A DNA stretch of 64,000 nt, from positions 1 to 64,000 of IMG/VR virus record IMGVR_UViG_3300032047_000006. One strand, 5' to 3'. Shown one piece after another: positions 39,985-52,200 of this stretch; the first letter of the stretch is position 1, and each line of letters begins with the position of its first letter. This DNA is from a virus. Under the pieces are notes generated by a model. That model had not been told where the DNA came from. It worked only from the letters and a program-made list of their open reading frames with translations, and did no database searches. A program made the position numbers and the translations under genes.

Positions 39985-41823
39985 ATGAGTAAAAAGAGAA
40001 CAGTATCTATTAAATATACGAGCAGAGAATTCGATACTATCAAGGCAGACTTGGTTGAATATATAAAAAGGTATTACCCAAATTCATATAAAGACTTTAA
40101 CGAAGCGTCTTTTGGCTCCTTGATGATTGATACTGTGTCTTATGTCGGAGATATTCTTTCGTTCTACATAGACTATCAAGCGAACGAAACCTACCTCAGT
40201 ACTGCTACAGAATTCGATAACCTCCTCAAGATAGGAAAACAGGCAGGATACAAATTTTCAGGAACACCGTCTTCCGTTGGACTTGCTTCTTTTTATGTAA
40301 TGGTTCCTGCGACAACATCAGGCATCGGTCCTGACACAAAATATATCCCTGTCTTAAAGAAAGGCGCATCAGTGTCGACTAAGTCTGGAAATTCGTTCAT
40401 ACTCAGTCACGATGTTCACTTTGGATCTAATAACAATGAAATTAGAGTTGCTAGAGTTGATCCAAATTCAGGTGATCCGACTTATTATGTAATAAAGGCG
40501 TTCGGAGAAGTTGTTTCAGGAGTTATAGATACTGAGTTTGTCACTGTAGGTTCATTCGAGAAGTTTAAAAAAGTAAGGTTGGAATCATTGGATATATCTG
40601 AGGTAATTTCTGTCAAAGACGCCGAGGGAAATGAATATTATGAAGTAGACTTCCTATCGCAAAATATTATATACAAGGGTGTTACAAACAGAAGCAAAAC
40701 TCTAGGAAATCAGTCACTTGATTATAATACAGGAGATCAGTCTTCAGAAATACTGAAGCCCGTAGTTGTTCCACGAAGATTTGTTACCGATCGCTCAAGA
40801 AGAAGGACTGAATTAACTTTTGGAGCGTCATCTGATTATATTATGCCAAACGATATGATATCAGAACCCCAGTCTACAGTTTTGGAAGTTCACGGAAGAA
40901 ATTATATACAAGACACCTCGTTTGATCCTACGAATTTGATAAAAAGTGATAAGTTTGGAATTAGTCCTTCTGATACCATACTTACGGTAGAGTACAGGAG
41001 AAACTCTGCACAAAATGTAAATTGCAGCACTAATCAGTTGACACAGACTGGAGACTATGAGATGGAATTTACAGATATTACGACACTCAACAGTGCTCAG
41101 ATGACATTTATATCTACATCTCTGGAAGTAGACAATGAAGAGCCTATCATTGGCGATGTGACAATCCCAAATTCTGAAGAACTACGCCACAGGATAATGG
41201 GAACATTTCCTACTCAAAACAGAGCGGTAACACAACAAGATTATGAATCTTTGATTTACCAAATGCCACCACGTTTCGGAGCAGTTAAGAGATGTCGAGT
41301 AATAAGAGACAATGATTCATTAAAGAGAAATATAAACATATATATGATTTCGGAAAACGCCTCAGGTACACTTACAGAAGCAAATTCTGTATTAAAAAGG
41401 AACGTAAGGACTTGGATCCAAAAGAATAAGATGATAAATGATACAGTCGATATTCTTAACGCAAAGGTGGTTAATTTAACTATCGATTTTGTTGCAGTCG
41501 CCTCAATCGAGTCCTCCAAGTATGATGTCCTCGCCGCCGCAAAAACAGCTTTAGCAAGAAGATTCACAAGGCATCCTGACATCGGCGAACCATTCTTCAT
41601 AACGGACGTTTATAAAGAATTGAGGAAAGTAGACGGCATTATTGATGTGTCGGACGTTAAGATAAATCAAAAAAATGGCATGACATCTGAAGGAAATTAT
41701 TCTACAATAAGATTTGACATTAATAGAGCAATGTCAGCCGACGGCAGATATATTGAACTGCCCAAGAATTTGATATACGAATTAAAATATCCAATTTTGG
41801 ATATTAATGGGGTGATAGTATAA
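39985..41823 (+). CDS. baseplate wedge protein, gp6/baseplate-J-like
   Basis: A 612-residue protein. The N-terminal region has SFGSLMIDTVSYVGDILSFYIDY, with YVGD and AGYK segments. The C-terminal region has RAVTQQDYESLIYQMPPRFG and QKNGM, matching gp6/baseplate J proteins that form the iris ring around the tube. GAGGAAG precedes the ATG. The stop overlaps the next gene (TAATG). Length is close to T4 gp6 (660). Confidence 0.9.
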   Translation: MSKKRTVSIKYTSREFDTIKADLVEYIKRYYPNSYKDFNEASFGSLMIDTVSYVGDILSFYIDYQANETYLSTATEFDNLLKIGKQAGYKFSGTPSSVGLASFYVMVPATTSGIGPDTKYIPVLKKGASVSTKSGNSFILSHDVHFGSNNNEIRVARVDPNSGDPTYYVIKAFGEVVSGVIDTEFVTVGSFEKFKKVRLESLDISEVISVKDAEGNEYYEVDFLSQNIIYKGVTNRSKTLGNQSLDYNTGDQSSEILKPVVVPRRFVTDRSRRRTELTFGASSDYIMPNDMISEPQSTVLEVHGRNYIQDTSFDPTNLIKSDKFGISPSDTILTVEYRRNSAQNVNCSTNQLTQTGDYEMEFTDITTLNSAQMTFISTSLEVDNEEPIIGDVTIPNSEELRHRIMGTFPTQNRAVTQQDYESLIYQMPPRFGAVKRCRVIRDNDSLKRNINIYMISENASGTLTEANSVLKRNVRTWIQKNKMINDTVDILNAKVVNLTIDFVAVASIESSKYDVLAAAKTALARRFTRHPDIGEPFFITDVYKELRKVDGIIDVSDVKINQKNGMTSEGNYSTIRFDINRAMSADGRYIELPKNLIYELKYPILDINGVIV

Positions 41824-43229
41824 TGTCTATAAAAAAGTTTCAAATAACCGCCGACACAACGATATACAATGCCTTCAAAGAAAACCTAAAGGATAGAGGT
41901 ACAGAGGCGAACACAGGACTTTCGGACTCACTAGAGACTTTCTTCATATATGGGCAAACTCCAGATCCCAACGCCGCTGCCTCAGACAAGGTGGAAGAAG
42001 CCAGAATACTTTTGAAGCCTGATTTCCAAGGAATATTGGACACATATACTAATTTCCCATCTGACACTAAATTTATCCTGAGGTTGTTCAATGCCGAACA
42101 CCCATTCACCCTGCCTAAAAATTTTACATTAAACCTTTTTTCAATCGTTGATAGTTGGCTTGAAGGTTCGGGGTTAGACATGGAGTCATACAGAGATGTG
42201 GGCACTCCAAATTGGTTGAAAAAGGACGCAACCACCACCTGGGCGACATCTGGTGCAATAGATACATCAACTGCGCCTGTAATCACGTCTCAGACATTTA
42301 GTGAAGGTACCGAGGACATGTCACTAGACATAACCTCGTTCATGCAGGCAAACTGGGCAAACCTATCAGATCACTCTTTCGTGGTTTCCTTTCCGTCTTC
42401 AATAACAGACGGTGTAACGCAGACTTTAAATTTTTACACAAAGAAATTCTTTTCTCGCTCATCAGAATTCTTCTTTAAGCGCCCCGTTGTTGAAGCTAGA
42501 AAAGCAAGTTTTACTGGAGACGACAGAGGCAGATTATATAAGTCTTCACCACTGACTACCAATAACGAACAAAACTTATATTTATATAACACCGTTTCTG
42601 GAGTTAGAGAAAATATAACAGGTGACGTTAAATTGGAGCTATTTTCAGATTCAACACTGGAGACATCAATCGTTGCAGCAGTTGACGCCACCCGCCCCGA
42701 TACAGGCGTCTATAAGGCTGTGATCACTGTACCTGACACTGTTACGGTGGAAACCATATACGAAAAATGGACAGCAGGAGCCACGACTATAAAGACGGGT
42801 TCAATAAAGCTTCTAACAAGAGAGCCCGCCACTAATAACTCTGAAATTAATTATGTAACAGACATCACAAATATCAAGCCCTCCTATGCACCCACGGAGC
42901 AGGCAAGATTCAGGATTTACACGAGACAAAAAGATTGGAATCCAACTATTTATACAGTAGCGAGCGAAGAATTAGAGAACTTGATTGTTGACAAAATGTA
43001 TTATAAGATTATTCGTTTAATCGACGGCGAAACTGTCATGGACTATGGCATCGGCACACTTAATAATAACAAAGAACACACACTCATCTCTTATGACGCT
43101 CAAGGTAGTTATTTTGATTTTGATATATCGTCCCTCGAAAGTGGATATATGTATGGAATCAAATTGATGTTCTCCGTAGCTGGAGAACTAAAGGAACAAC
43201 CAAATACTTTTAAGTTTAGGGTGGATTGA
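41823..43229 (+). CDS. beta-sandwich tail/baseplate protein, DNRLRE-like N terminus
   Basis: A 468-residue protein. The N-terminal third (ITADTTIYNAF, then ILLKPDFQGI and a SWLEGSG segment) resembles the DNRLRE-type carbohydrate-module-like beta sandwich, where a TTI..N.......L.V pattern is followed by W.EG. The remainder is beta-rich. It is translationally coupled to the gp6-like gene and to the giant gene downstream. A baseplate periphery or tail-fibre attachment role is inferred. Confidence 0.7.
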   Translation: MSIKKFQITADTTIYNAFKENLKDRGTEANTGLSDSLETFFIYGQTPDPNAAASDKVEEARILLKPDFQGILDTYTNFPSDTKFILRLFNAEHPFTLPKNFTLNLFSIVDSWLEGSGLDMESYRDVGTPNWLKKDATTTWATSGAIDTSTAPVITSQTFSEGTEDMSLDITSFMQANWANLSDHSFVVSFPSSITDGVTQTLNFYTKKFFSRSSEFFFKRPVVEARKASFTGDDRGRLYKSSPLTTNNEQNLYLYNTVSGVRENITGDVKLELFSDSTLETSIVAAVDATRPDTGVYKAVITVPDTVTVETIYEKWTAGATTIKTGSIKLLTREPATNNSEINYVTDITNIKPSYAPTEQARFRIYTRQKDWNPTIYTVASEELENLIVDKMYYKIIRLIDGETVMDYGIGTLNNNKEHTLISYDAQGSYFDFDISSLESGYMYGIKLMFSVAGELKEQPNTFKFRVD

Positions 43230-46200
43230 TGAGTACCAAGGATTTATTCAATAAAAACAATAAAATACTAACAAAATCTGAAGCAAATAAGGTTAAGAAG
43301 GATATAGAGTCTTTTGAACTAGTAAACGATATATCAGAAGCTCGCACATCCCTACGTCCACGTGTTGATTATTCCAAGCCCGAGAATTTTGCAAAATACG
43401 GATCTGCGAAGAAATATTACGAAGATTCATTTCAAAGGATACATAGGACATTTCCATACGATGGTTCTAATTCAGAAATCCAGAAATGGTTAAATACATC
43501 GACTGGGCTAGACTTATGGATATATGAAAATATCTATCCTCGCTCCACAGGACATATTAAGTTACTTAATAACCAGTCCGTCACAGCCCAGGGCGGTCCC
43601 AATAAACAGCCCGGCATCACCGAAGGCGAGCAGCACGAACTGTCAAAACAGTTTCCCTCGAAGCAAGGCAATTCGAATATATGGGATACTTCTGTTTATA
43701 GAAATTCAAACTTATATATGGCACCAGCCATTGGCAATACGATCGAATTCTGGGCAAAAGTAGATGCCTCAGTTAATTCACCATTTACTGTCTTTAACTT
43801 AATAAGTGAAAATCAAGTATCGTCATTAATCTCGATGACATATGATCCATCTACAGGGAATGTAACCTATAAATATAAAGATGATGCGGACAACGGCTTT
43901 TCATCCAATTCTGTATCCATCCCTGGCTTAATCTCAACTTCTTGGAATCATATAGCTATATCTTTTCAAAGTGTGAGCGATAAAGTTAATGTTGAAATAT
44001 ATAAAAACGGGCTAAGAATCCACGATGTTTCGGTAGGGGATGCAATGACTACTGTATCCCAGTCAGAACTTTTCTTAAATATAAACGGCACATCCAATTC
44101 GAACAATTCTGCAAATGGACTTTATATCGACGAATTCAGATTTTGGAAGCTCCGAAGAACAGAAGAACAGATCGCCAGACATTGGTTTACTAATGTCTAC
44201 GGTGGCACAAACACTGACGACAATAAATATAGTACGGAAACTAGAAACGTTGATATAGGTGTATATTATAAGTTTAACGAAGGAATAGTTTCTGACGCTA
44301 CCATCGATGCAACTGTACTAGATTATTCTGGAAGAATTTCTAACGGCACAATCGTTAACTACACAGAAACAGTAAGATCAACTTTATCCGCCATTGATGA
44401 GTCTTCGCATACAACGGAATCGGAGGAAAAAGATCCGATAATATATCCATCCCATCCGTCCTATATTTCTTCTCTTGACAGATATTCAAACGCCGGAAAC
44501 AATTACGATATATCAAACAACGCATCTGTATTTCACACGATGCCTGCTTGGATAATTGAGGAAGATGATGAACGGGGCAGTCTGAAAGAGTTGACACAAG
44601 TAATAAGTAGTTATTTTGACAACACTCATTTACAAATTCAGGAATTAACAGAGTTAAAAAAACCAGAATACTATAGTGCCACGTCCCCAGAAGATAGAGC
44701 ATCTTATCTGGTAAAGACAGGAATCGAATCTTCTGGATTAACCATACCAGATCTGTTTACAGAAGCCACAGCTCTAGAGGACATCCTTAGTCGCAACGAG
44801 AAAAGTCTCTTTGAAGAGAAGCTTCACGATATAAAGAACACGATATATCAAAACATTTACAACAACTTGTCCTATATTTATAAATCTAAGGGAACAGAGA
44901 AAGCGTTCAGGAACCTGATAAGATGTTTTGGCATCGATGACGAACTTGTTCGTGTTAATTTGTATTCTGACAACACAGATTATCTACTAGAAGATACAAG
45001 AAGAGTCGGCTCTACAAAGAAAAATTTTCTTGACTTTAATTCGTCTACACGAGATCAGGCATTCGTAGAAACAACACAGGATTCTTTGAATCAATCGTCC
45101 ACCGTATCATATATCAAGGGCGCAAGAACAAACTGGAAAAACCTTTCAGCAACATTTGAAACAGAGCTGATGTTCCCAGGTTATATGGGAACTACACATC
45201 CTGAATATGCACCACCAACAAACACAGTTGAAAATATAGCATCCATAGGCGTATATTCCTCAGGATATACTTCCACGGAACTGTGGAACCTGACAGCCAT
45301 TAAGGAAGATAATAACCCTTATTCAAAAAATCTTAAATTCAGATTAGAGATGGAGGGGCAGACGCTAGATACACCTTATTTCAAAGATGTGTATGGTAAT
45401 TCAAAGTGGAATGTTGCAGTTAGAGTAAAACCTAAGTCAAGTCTACCACTCGGCACCCAAGCATCTTCACTGGAATATGGTATTGAGTTGTATTGCCTAA
45501 GAACTACAGCCGACACGATAGAAGAGGAGATCTTGGTATCCGCCACCGTCACCACCTCTGGCTCATATTTAAGTTCTGATAAATATTTGAGGCTAGGAAA
45601 GGTTGTCGCTGATACCTCAAAATCTCTGAAGGTATCTTCAACATTATTCTGGTATGATTATCTGTCAAACGATGAAATAAAAGCCCACGCATCTGACAGT
45701 TCAAATTACGGTAGATTGAATCCTACAGAAAGGGTATATTCCCACTTAACGACTTTAGAGGGAATTCCACTAACAAGAATGGACACCTTGGCGCTACACT
45801 GGGATTTCAACAATATCACAACTAGTGACGGATCCGGACAAGCTCTCGTTCAAGATCTATCGGAGGGAATTCCATCAACGTCATTGCCGCTAAATAGTAA
45901 AGCAATTCAATTCGACGGCGATATCACAGCCGGACAGACAGATCATGTCTTAGTATCAGACAGTGACGACTTCAGTTTCACATCTGGAGCAGGCACAGAT
46001 ACTCAGTTTTCCATCTCTGCATGGGTATATGTAGACGATATCGCCACAGATAACGGACCTTTCGTATCAAAGGCACTTGTGCAGGGAGCAGGAGTTGATA
46101 TTACAGAATACATCTTTAAACATGTTAACGGTAAGCTAAGAACATTCCTGTATAATCCAGACGGCACTGGCAAAAGAATAACGCTGGATTGCAACTCTGC

Positions 46201-49200
46201 TGTCCTATCGAGCCAAACCTGGCATCATGTTGCCCTGACATATGATGCATCAAAGAATTCATCAGGATTATCTTTTTATGTGGACGGAGTAGAAATAGTT
46301 GCAACGAATACAAACCTAAATTCAGGCGTATACACAGGAATGTCAAGCACTTCGCATCCTCTTATCATCGGCAAGACAGTAAATGATCCTCCCACCGCAG
46401 GGCAAGCGTTCGAAGATAAGATGGCAGATGTGTGCATTTTTAGCAAAGAGCTTTCTTCGGAAGAGGTAGTTGAATTATATAATTCTGGCTCGGTTAAAAA
46501 CATGGAAGATCACTCTGCTTATGCAGATATAATCTCCTGGTGGAAGATGGGAGATGATCAGGACACTACTGGTGCCGACGGAATAAAGGATTACGTCGGA
46601 ACTCACCATGGCACGCTCACAAATGGGGCAACTATCGTAGATGAGGTTAATCTTCCTACGGATAATTTAGTATCTGGCAGATTTGGATGGTTCACGGGAC
46701 TCATTTCAAAGCAAGTGTCCGGGCTCGCTCAATCTTTTAACTCTAACGATAATCAAATAATAAATAAGGAATACATATATTCTGCAAAACACAGGACACC
46801 TGAGGTAATAAATTCAGAGGATCTTGTACATATAAAGAGAGACGATGAGGAGCCTTTTACTAGAGATACACGCCCTGTGAGGCACTTCTTTTCAGCTGAA
46901 AAGGGAATGTATCAGATTATCAACGACGACATCATTAATTTATTTGCGACAGTGAAGGAGTTCAATAACCTTATAGGGCAACCTGTGAATAGGTACAGAA
47001 TGTCCTATAAATCACTCAGAAATTTCAATCAAAAGTATTTTGAAAAGGTAAAGAATGTTCCAAGTTTGGAGAAGTATGTAGAATACTATAAATGGATTGA
47101 CTCGTCTATTGGATTGATGCTTCGAGATTTAATTCCCATATCCAGTAACTTCTCATCATCTCTGAGAACAATGGTTGAGTCACACGTACTGGAGAGAAAT
47201 AAATATTGGACTAAATTTCCAACATTGGAAATGTCTGGAACGCCACCCGAGGGGCAAATAAGAGGCATTAATGAATTAACATACAATTGGAACCTTGGGC
47301 ACGCACCATTGCCAGGACAACCAGAATCCGAGTCGTGTGTTTGGATAGATCAGAGAGTTGAGAGAACGGACGCAATTGTAGCTCATTCTGGTGTCAACGG
47401 ACTGACTAGCGTCATTGACACAACGAGAGAAATGATCAGGGGCGTTCAAGCTAGGGTTACGAAGGGATTAGCGAGAGTCGTCGAGCGAAACGGAATTAAT
47501 GTTGAAGAAACATTGCCAATTCTTCGGGACAACGCAGGTGCGGTATATGAGGGCAACACCCATACCACACAGGCACTCTCAAAGCCTTATAAGTTTGTAG
47601 TTGAAAGCGTAGCAACTATTCACGCAGGCGCAAATTCCACGACTACTGGTGATCCAATCGCATTCATTCGATCGGCAACTAAAATAACAACTGGGACTTC
47701 TGGAATTATCCTAACCTCCAATGCCGCAACGCCAACATGTCCATCAGATAGCATTTTGCAAAAAGATAAAAGAAGTCAGGTTATTACAATAACTGATTCC
47801 GAGGCAGGCACGTCCTCATCGATGACTGGACTCCGTGGAATTTATCCTCATTACAGTTCATCCGCAGGTTCTGAGCTTACCAATATTCACGGCGATACAT
47901 ACGGCGATGACGCAGAGATACCGATGCAGGGTATGTTTACAGAGACGCACGTCGGCGGAAACCAGCACAGACACACACATTTTACAGAGCAAACTCCATC
48001 GGACAGACCAGAATTTTATTTGAATGATGCAGGCACACTCAGACACCCACAAGAGGTTAATTCTGATTACCCAGCAGCCCGATATACAAGAGACGAGGTA
48101 GCCAAGCGCCCTGTAAATATTAGAAACATCAAGAGCACTACCATTAATAATACCCCTCTGGGCAATTACCAAAGAAATTACGAAGTAGTACAAACATCAG
48201 GCAGAACCCAGAATAACAGATTCTTTGTAAAGAACGAAGGAGTCTCCCAAAATTCAGTAAATTCTGCTTTTATTTCTGGCACCGCCGATTTTACTCTCCC
48301 TGATAGAACACAGACATCTAGCGGAGCCTCTATCGGAAGGACAGAACATGTCTTTGTAGAAAGGTTTTCAGCACCAGGAGATCCGCTCACGTTGTCTCGT
48401 GGTTATCTTGATCCATTCGCAGAAGAATACAGTGTGTATAATTCAATGAACTTTCGAAATTTAGATGAGAGGTTGGAACATCACAAGAGACTTTACACCC
48501 ACAGCGGGCTTTATAACGGATCTCAGGGATATGAAGATACTACAAACGGAGTCCCTTCAATTCACAAGATAAATAGAAACAGTTATTATCACCCAAGACT
48601 TACGCATAATAGTGAATCTGGAAGCTACTTTTGCGAATTTGATCACGATAATGCATATATATCACATCAGATTCCAAGATCTGATATGCAGTACGCATTC
48701 GCCCACGGATCCGTCGATAAGACGGCTTATGAGGGCACTGAGGTTTTAAATTGTGATGGTGTAACGACACCGGCAAGATTTAGCGGTTATTACGACGATG
48801 TGGTTGTTATGAAGGGTGATGAGTTGCACGATGCGCCATACTCAGACTATCAAGCAGCAGGCTGGAGATTCATAAGAAATGGAGAAAAGGCAGAAGTAGC
48901 TAGAACCAGAAGACAAAACACAATATCGGTATTGGACAGAGCCCCTGCCACTGTATTCAGGGCGCACACCACATCAAGTCATATTGAGCCAGCCGTTGTG
49001 TGGCATAAGCCACTGAGACATGACGTAACTACTTCTGGAGAAGTTATAGCTCAAATAGATGAAGATAATTTTAGAAATACAGATTCTAGGTTGAATGATC
49101 GTCAACTTCGTTTTGCTTTTGCCCTGGGCAACAAGAGAATAACGCACACATATTCTAACAACCTAGAGATATTCTCAAATCCGAATCTTATGAGCAAATT

Positions 49201-52200
49201 AGACTTGAAGAAGAGTCAAGTACAGTATCTAGACGAGATACTTGAAGAGATCCGTCGTGGGGACACCTTATATCAAAAAATCACAATGACTGAGTTAATA
49301 TATCCAAAAAGACGCAACGTCGGACTTGCTAAAACACGGGATCGAAAAATGTTCGACTCCTATAAAGTGTTTTGGAGAGACAAATTTTTTGATAGAGTAA
49401 AAAAGAAGAATATTGATACCACCAAGCTTGGATTTAAAATATCAGACGATTTTAGAAAAATGTTCCAGCAACAATACTCTGTTGATTCGATGGACAACTT
49501 CTTTTATAAACAGGAACAAGGTGGCACAGAGACAACATTTCAAACGATAGGAGATTTACAGTCTGTCGGAGAGCAGCGTCACCGATATATGATAACCCGC
49601 TCAGACGTAGCACCATTAAATTCCTATGCTGGAAGTAGGACAGGATTGGAGGGCTTTAGCACTGTATCTGGTGCAGCCAACCCTCCTTTATACCCGTCTG
49701 AAGTAGTACAGAATAAAGCCCCTATACCATCGATACAATTATATTATAGTTCACACTCTTTTGCTAAAAAACAGAGCCAAGGGTGGTTAAATAGAAAGCC
49801 AAAATTGTCTCAAGCTCCGACGTATGACAATTATTATGATTTTTCAGAAGACAACAAGCTCGCCGGACAAAACTATGGAATTGTTTCGGAGTTTCGAGCA
49901 AGCGAGCACATGGATAAGTATATCTTCGAGAACGGCGGCGACTTCACTGTAAAGAATTATAATTTTCTCACTCTTGACGGCGCATCTCACGACGGAACTA
50001 CTCATACTAGGACAAGTGGGTTGTCGGACACCGAAACAGCCGTTTTTTATTCGATCTCACCGAATAATAAGTCCCTTGAAGTTACGTCATATCCGACGAG
50101 CACCTCTGATAATTCAATAAGTGCAAATAGGGTTGTGAATAACTCTCCAGCTTTTTCAGAGTTTAATAAAATATTTACGCCATCTACAGTCCAGGTGCCG
50201 AGCACTTTTGATATATCTAATAGTATAAACACGGAAATAGAAATAATTCAAGATCCTTCGGCAATAATACCAGTATCTCCGATGATCACGGGTAAATCTG
50301 CCGCAGGCATTTTCAACAGAGTCAATACTGACAACGACTTCTTGGTGATTGAAGTTGATAATTTCTCTTCATCTGCTGAAGCACCCATAGCAGATGACAC
50401 AGAGATAAAACTAATCTCCTCTGCCGATACCGATTCTGACGGACTACCGAATGGATATGTCTCTGATCCCTTTACAATGTCGATATGGGCACAACCAGAG
50501 GCATCAAACCAAGTAGGAGACTTCGATGGAATATTCTCAATGGGACGAAAGCTTGGCAACGGCTCGGTAAGCGAGAGCATAAACCTTCTTTCAAGATATA
50601 CTCTTGCAAACGCCCAAAGTGGCTATGGTAATCTCGGACTTACTTTTGTTGCTTCCACTTCGAATACGGATGGATTTACTACATTCGAATCTGCCCCAGG
50701 CGAAGCAGATGAAGTGGGAAATACATGTGCATATACATTTTTTAAGGCAGATGGATCACCAGCAACCTTAATAGATGAGCAATTTAATCATGTCGTCCTA
50801 CAGATTATACCACCAGCACTCCGTGTTGCAACAACTCAGCATCTTATAAGAATTTGGCTTAATGGGGAACAATTATATGGGGTGCCCGTGTTGGAGCTAT
50901 TAAGCTCAAGATGGGCGACTCGCCAGGGTCCCGCAATTCAAAAGGAACTTAATGCTTATAATCCTTGCCCTATTGGCAGGAATACAGCCAGTAGCGGCGA
51001 TGAGCATCCATGGCTGTTGGACTATGATCACCATACTAATGGCGATTCGGGCATTTATGGCATCACTTTCATCAATCGTGTAATCCTTGGTAATGCAAAC
51101 TTTCATGACTCGATCGATGCTGTAGACAACTTCCCCACCCCAGGAACTTTTGATAAGAAGTTTCACGGACTTTTGGACGAGTTTAATATTTTCAGAGGTA
51201 TTTTAAATAGAGAATCGATTAAGCAGTTATATGGAGAAGGGAAACCGTCTAATACAGCAGAACAAGTATCTGAGTTTTCAGGAAACACTCTCGTTAATTC
51301 AGTAGATACTGGCGAATTTTCGTTTCTTCCTCCGTTGGTGAAGCACGACTATACAAATACGCCCCACCATGATCCTAATGATAATCTTGCGGCTACGATT
51401 CAGAATAGATTTCTTGATTATTATAATACAAATACAGACGATCAAAACGGTCCAAAAATAGTAAAGTATACCTCTGGCTTCGGTTTAATCATATCCCAAA
51501 TCGGGCTCGTGGGAACCAAGACGCCTCATAATAGTGTGGTAGATCCCCCTGGTTCAGCGGGAAATTATTATCGATGGGTTGAGTTGGAAGAATCATTTGA
51601 AGAAGACATTAGCGTTGCATATAGTATATATGCAGGCGATGCCGCATCGCCCTGGGCAGATCTCAGTGACACACCAGCCAACAGTGAAGTTTTAAGGCTT
51701 CAATATAAGTTGGACGACGGTAATTGGACGACATCGTCGACTTATTCTGTACAAGACATTTCCAACCCGATAAACACACAAGTCGCAAAAATATCTGATA
51801 TTTCAGTAGGACAGACACCGGACAACAAGGTGAAGTTGAGATGGATTTCAGAGTCATCTAATGTCGTAGGCGATTCACACTGGGGGATAGATAACGTAAG
51901 AATTCAATCTATCTCTGAAGGAGTTATTGTCTTGGACAGTACCCCAACTTTCGCCCCTATAATAGAGGGAACTTTATTTAAAGAGAATTGGACAGTAGCA
52001 ATGCAACAGTCCCATTCAGACGAAGCCTCGCTACCAGTCTGGCATCGAATTGGCATTCCAAGCTATGATAATATAGAAGGCAAATGTGAATCATGGGACG
52101 ACGAATTTTTTAATTCCTATGTTCACACAAATCATATTCCTTTTATTGAAGAGGTTACTCATAAACAATCTTCATTAGGAGTTTGTAATACAACTCAGCG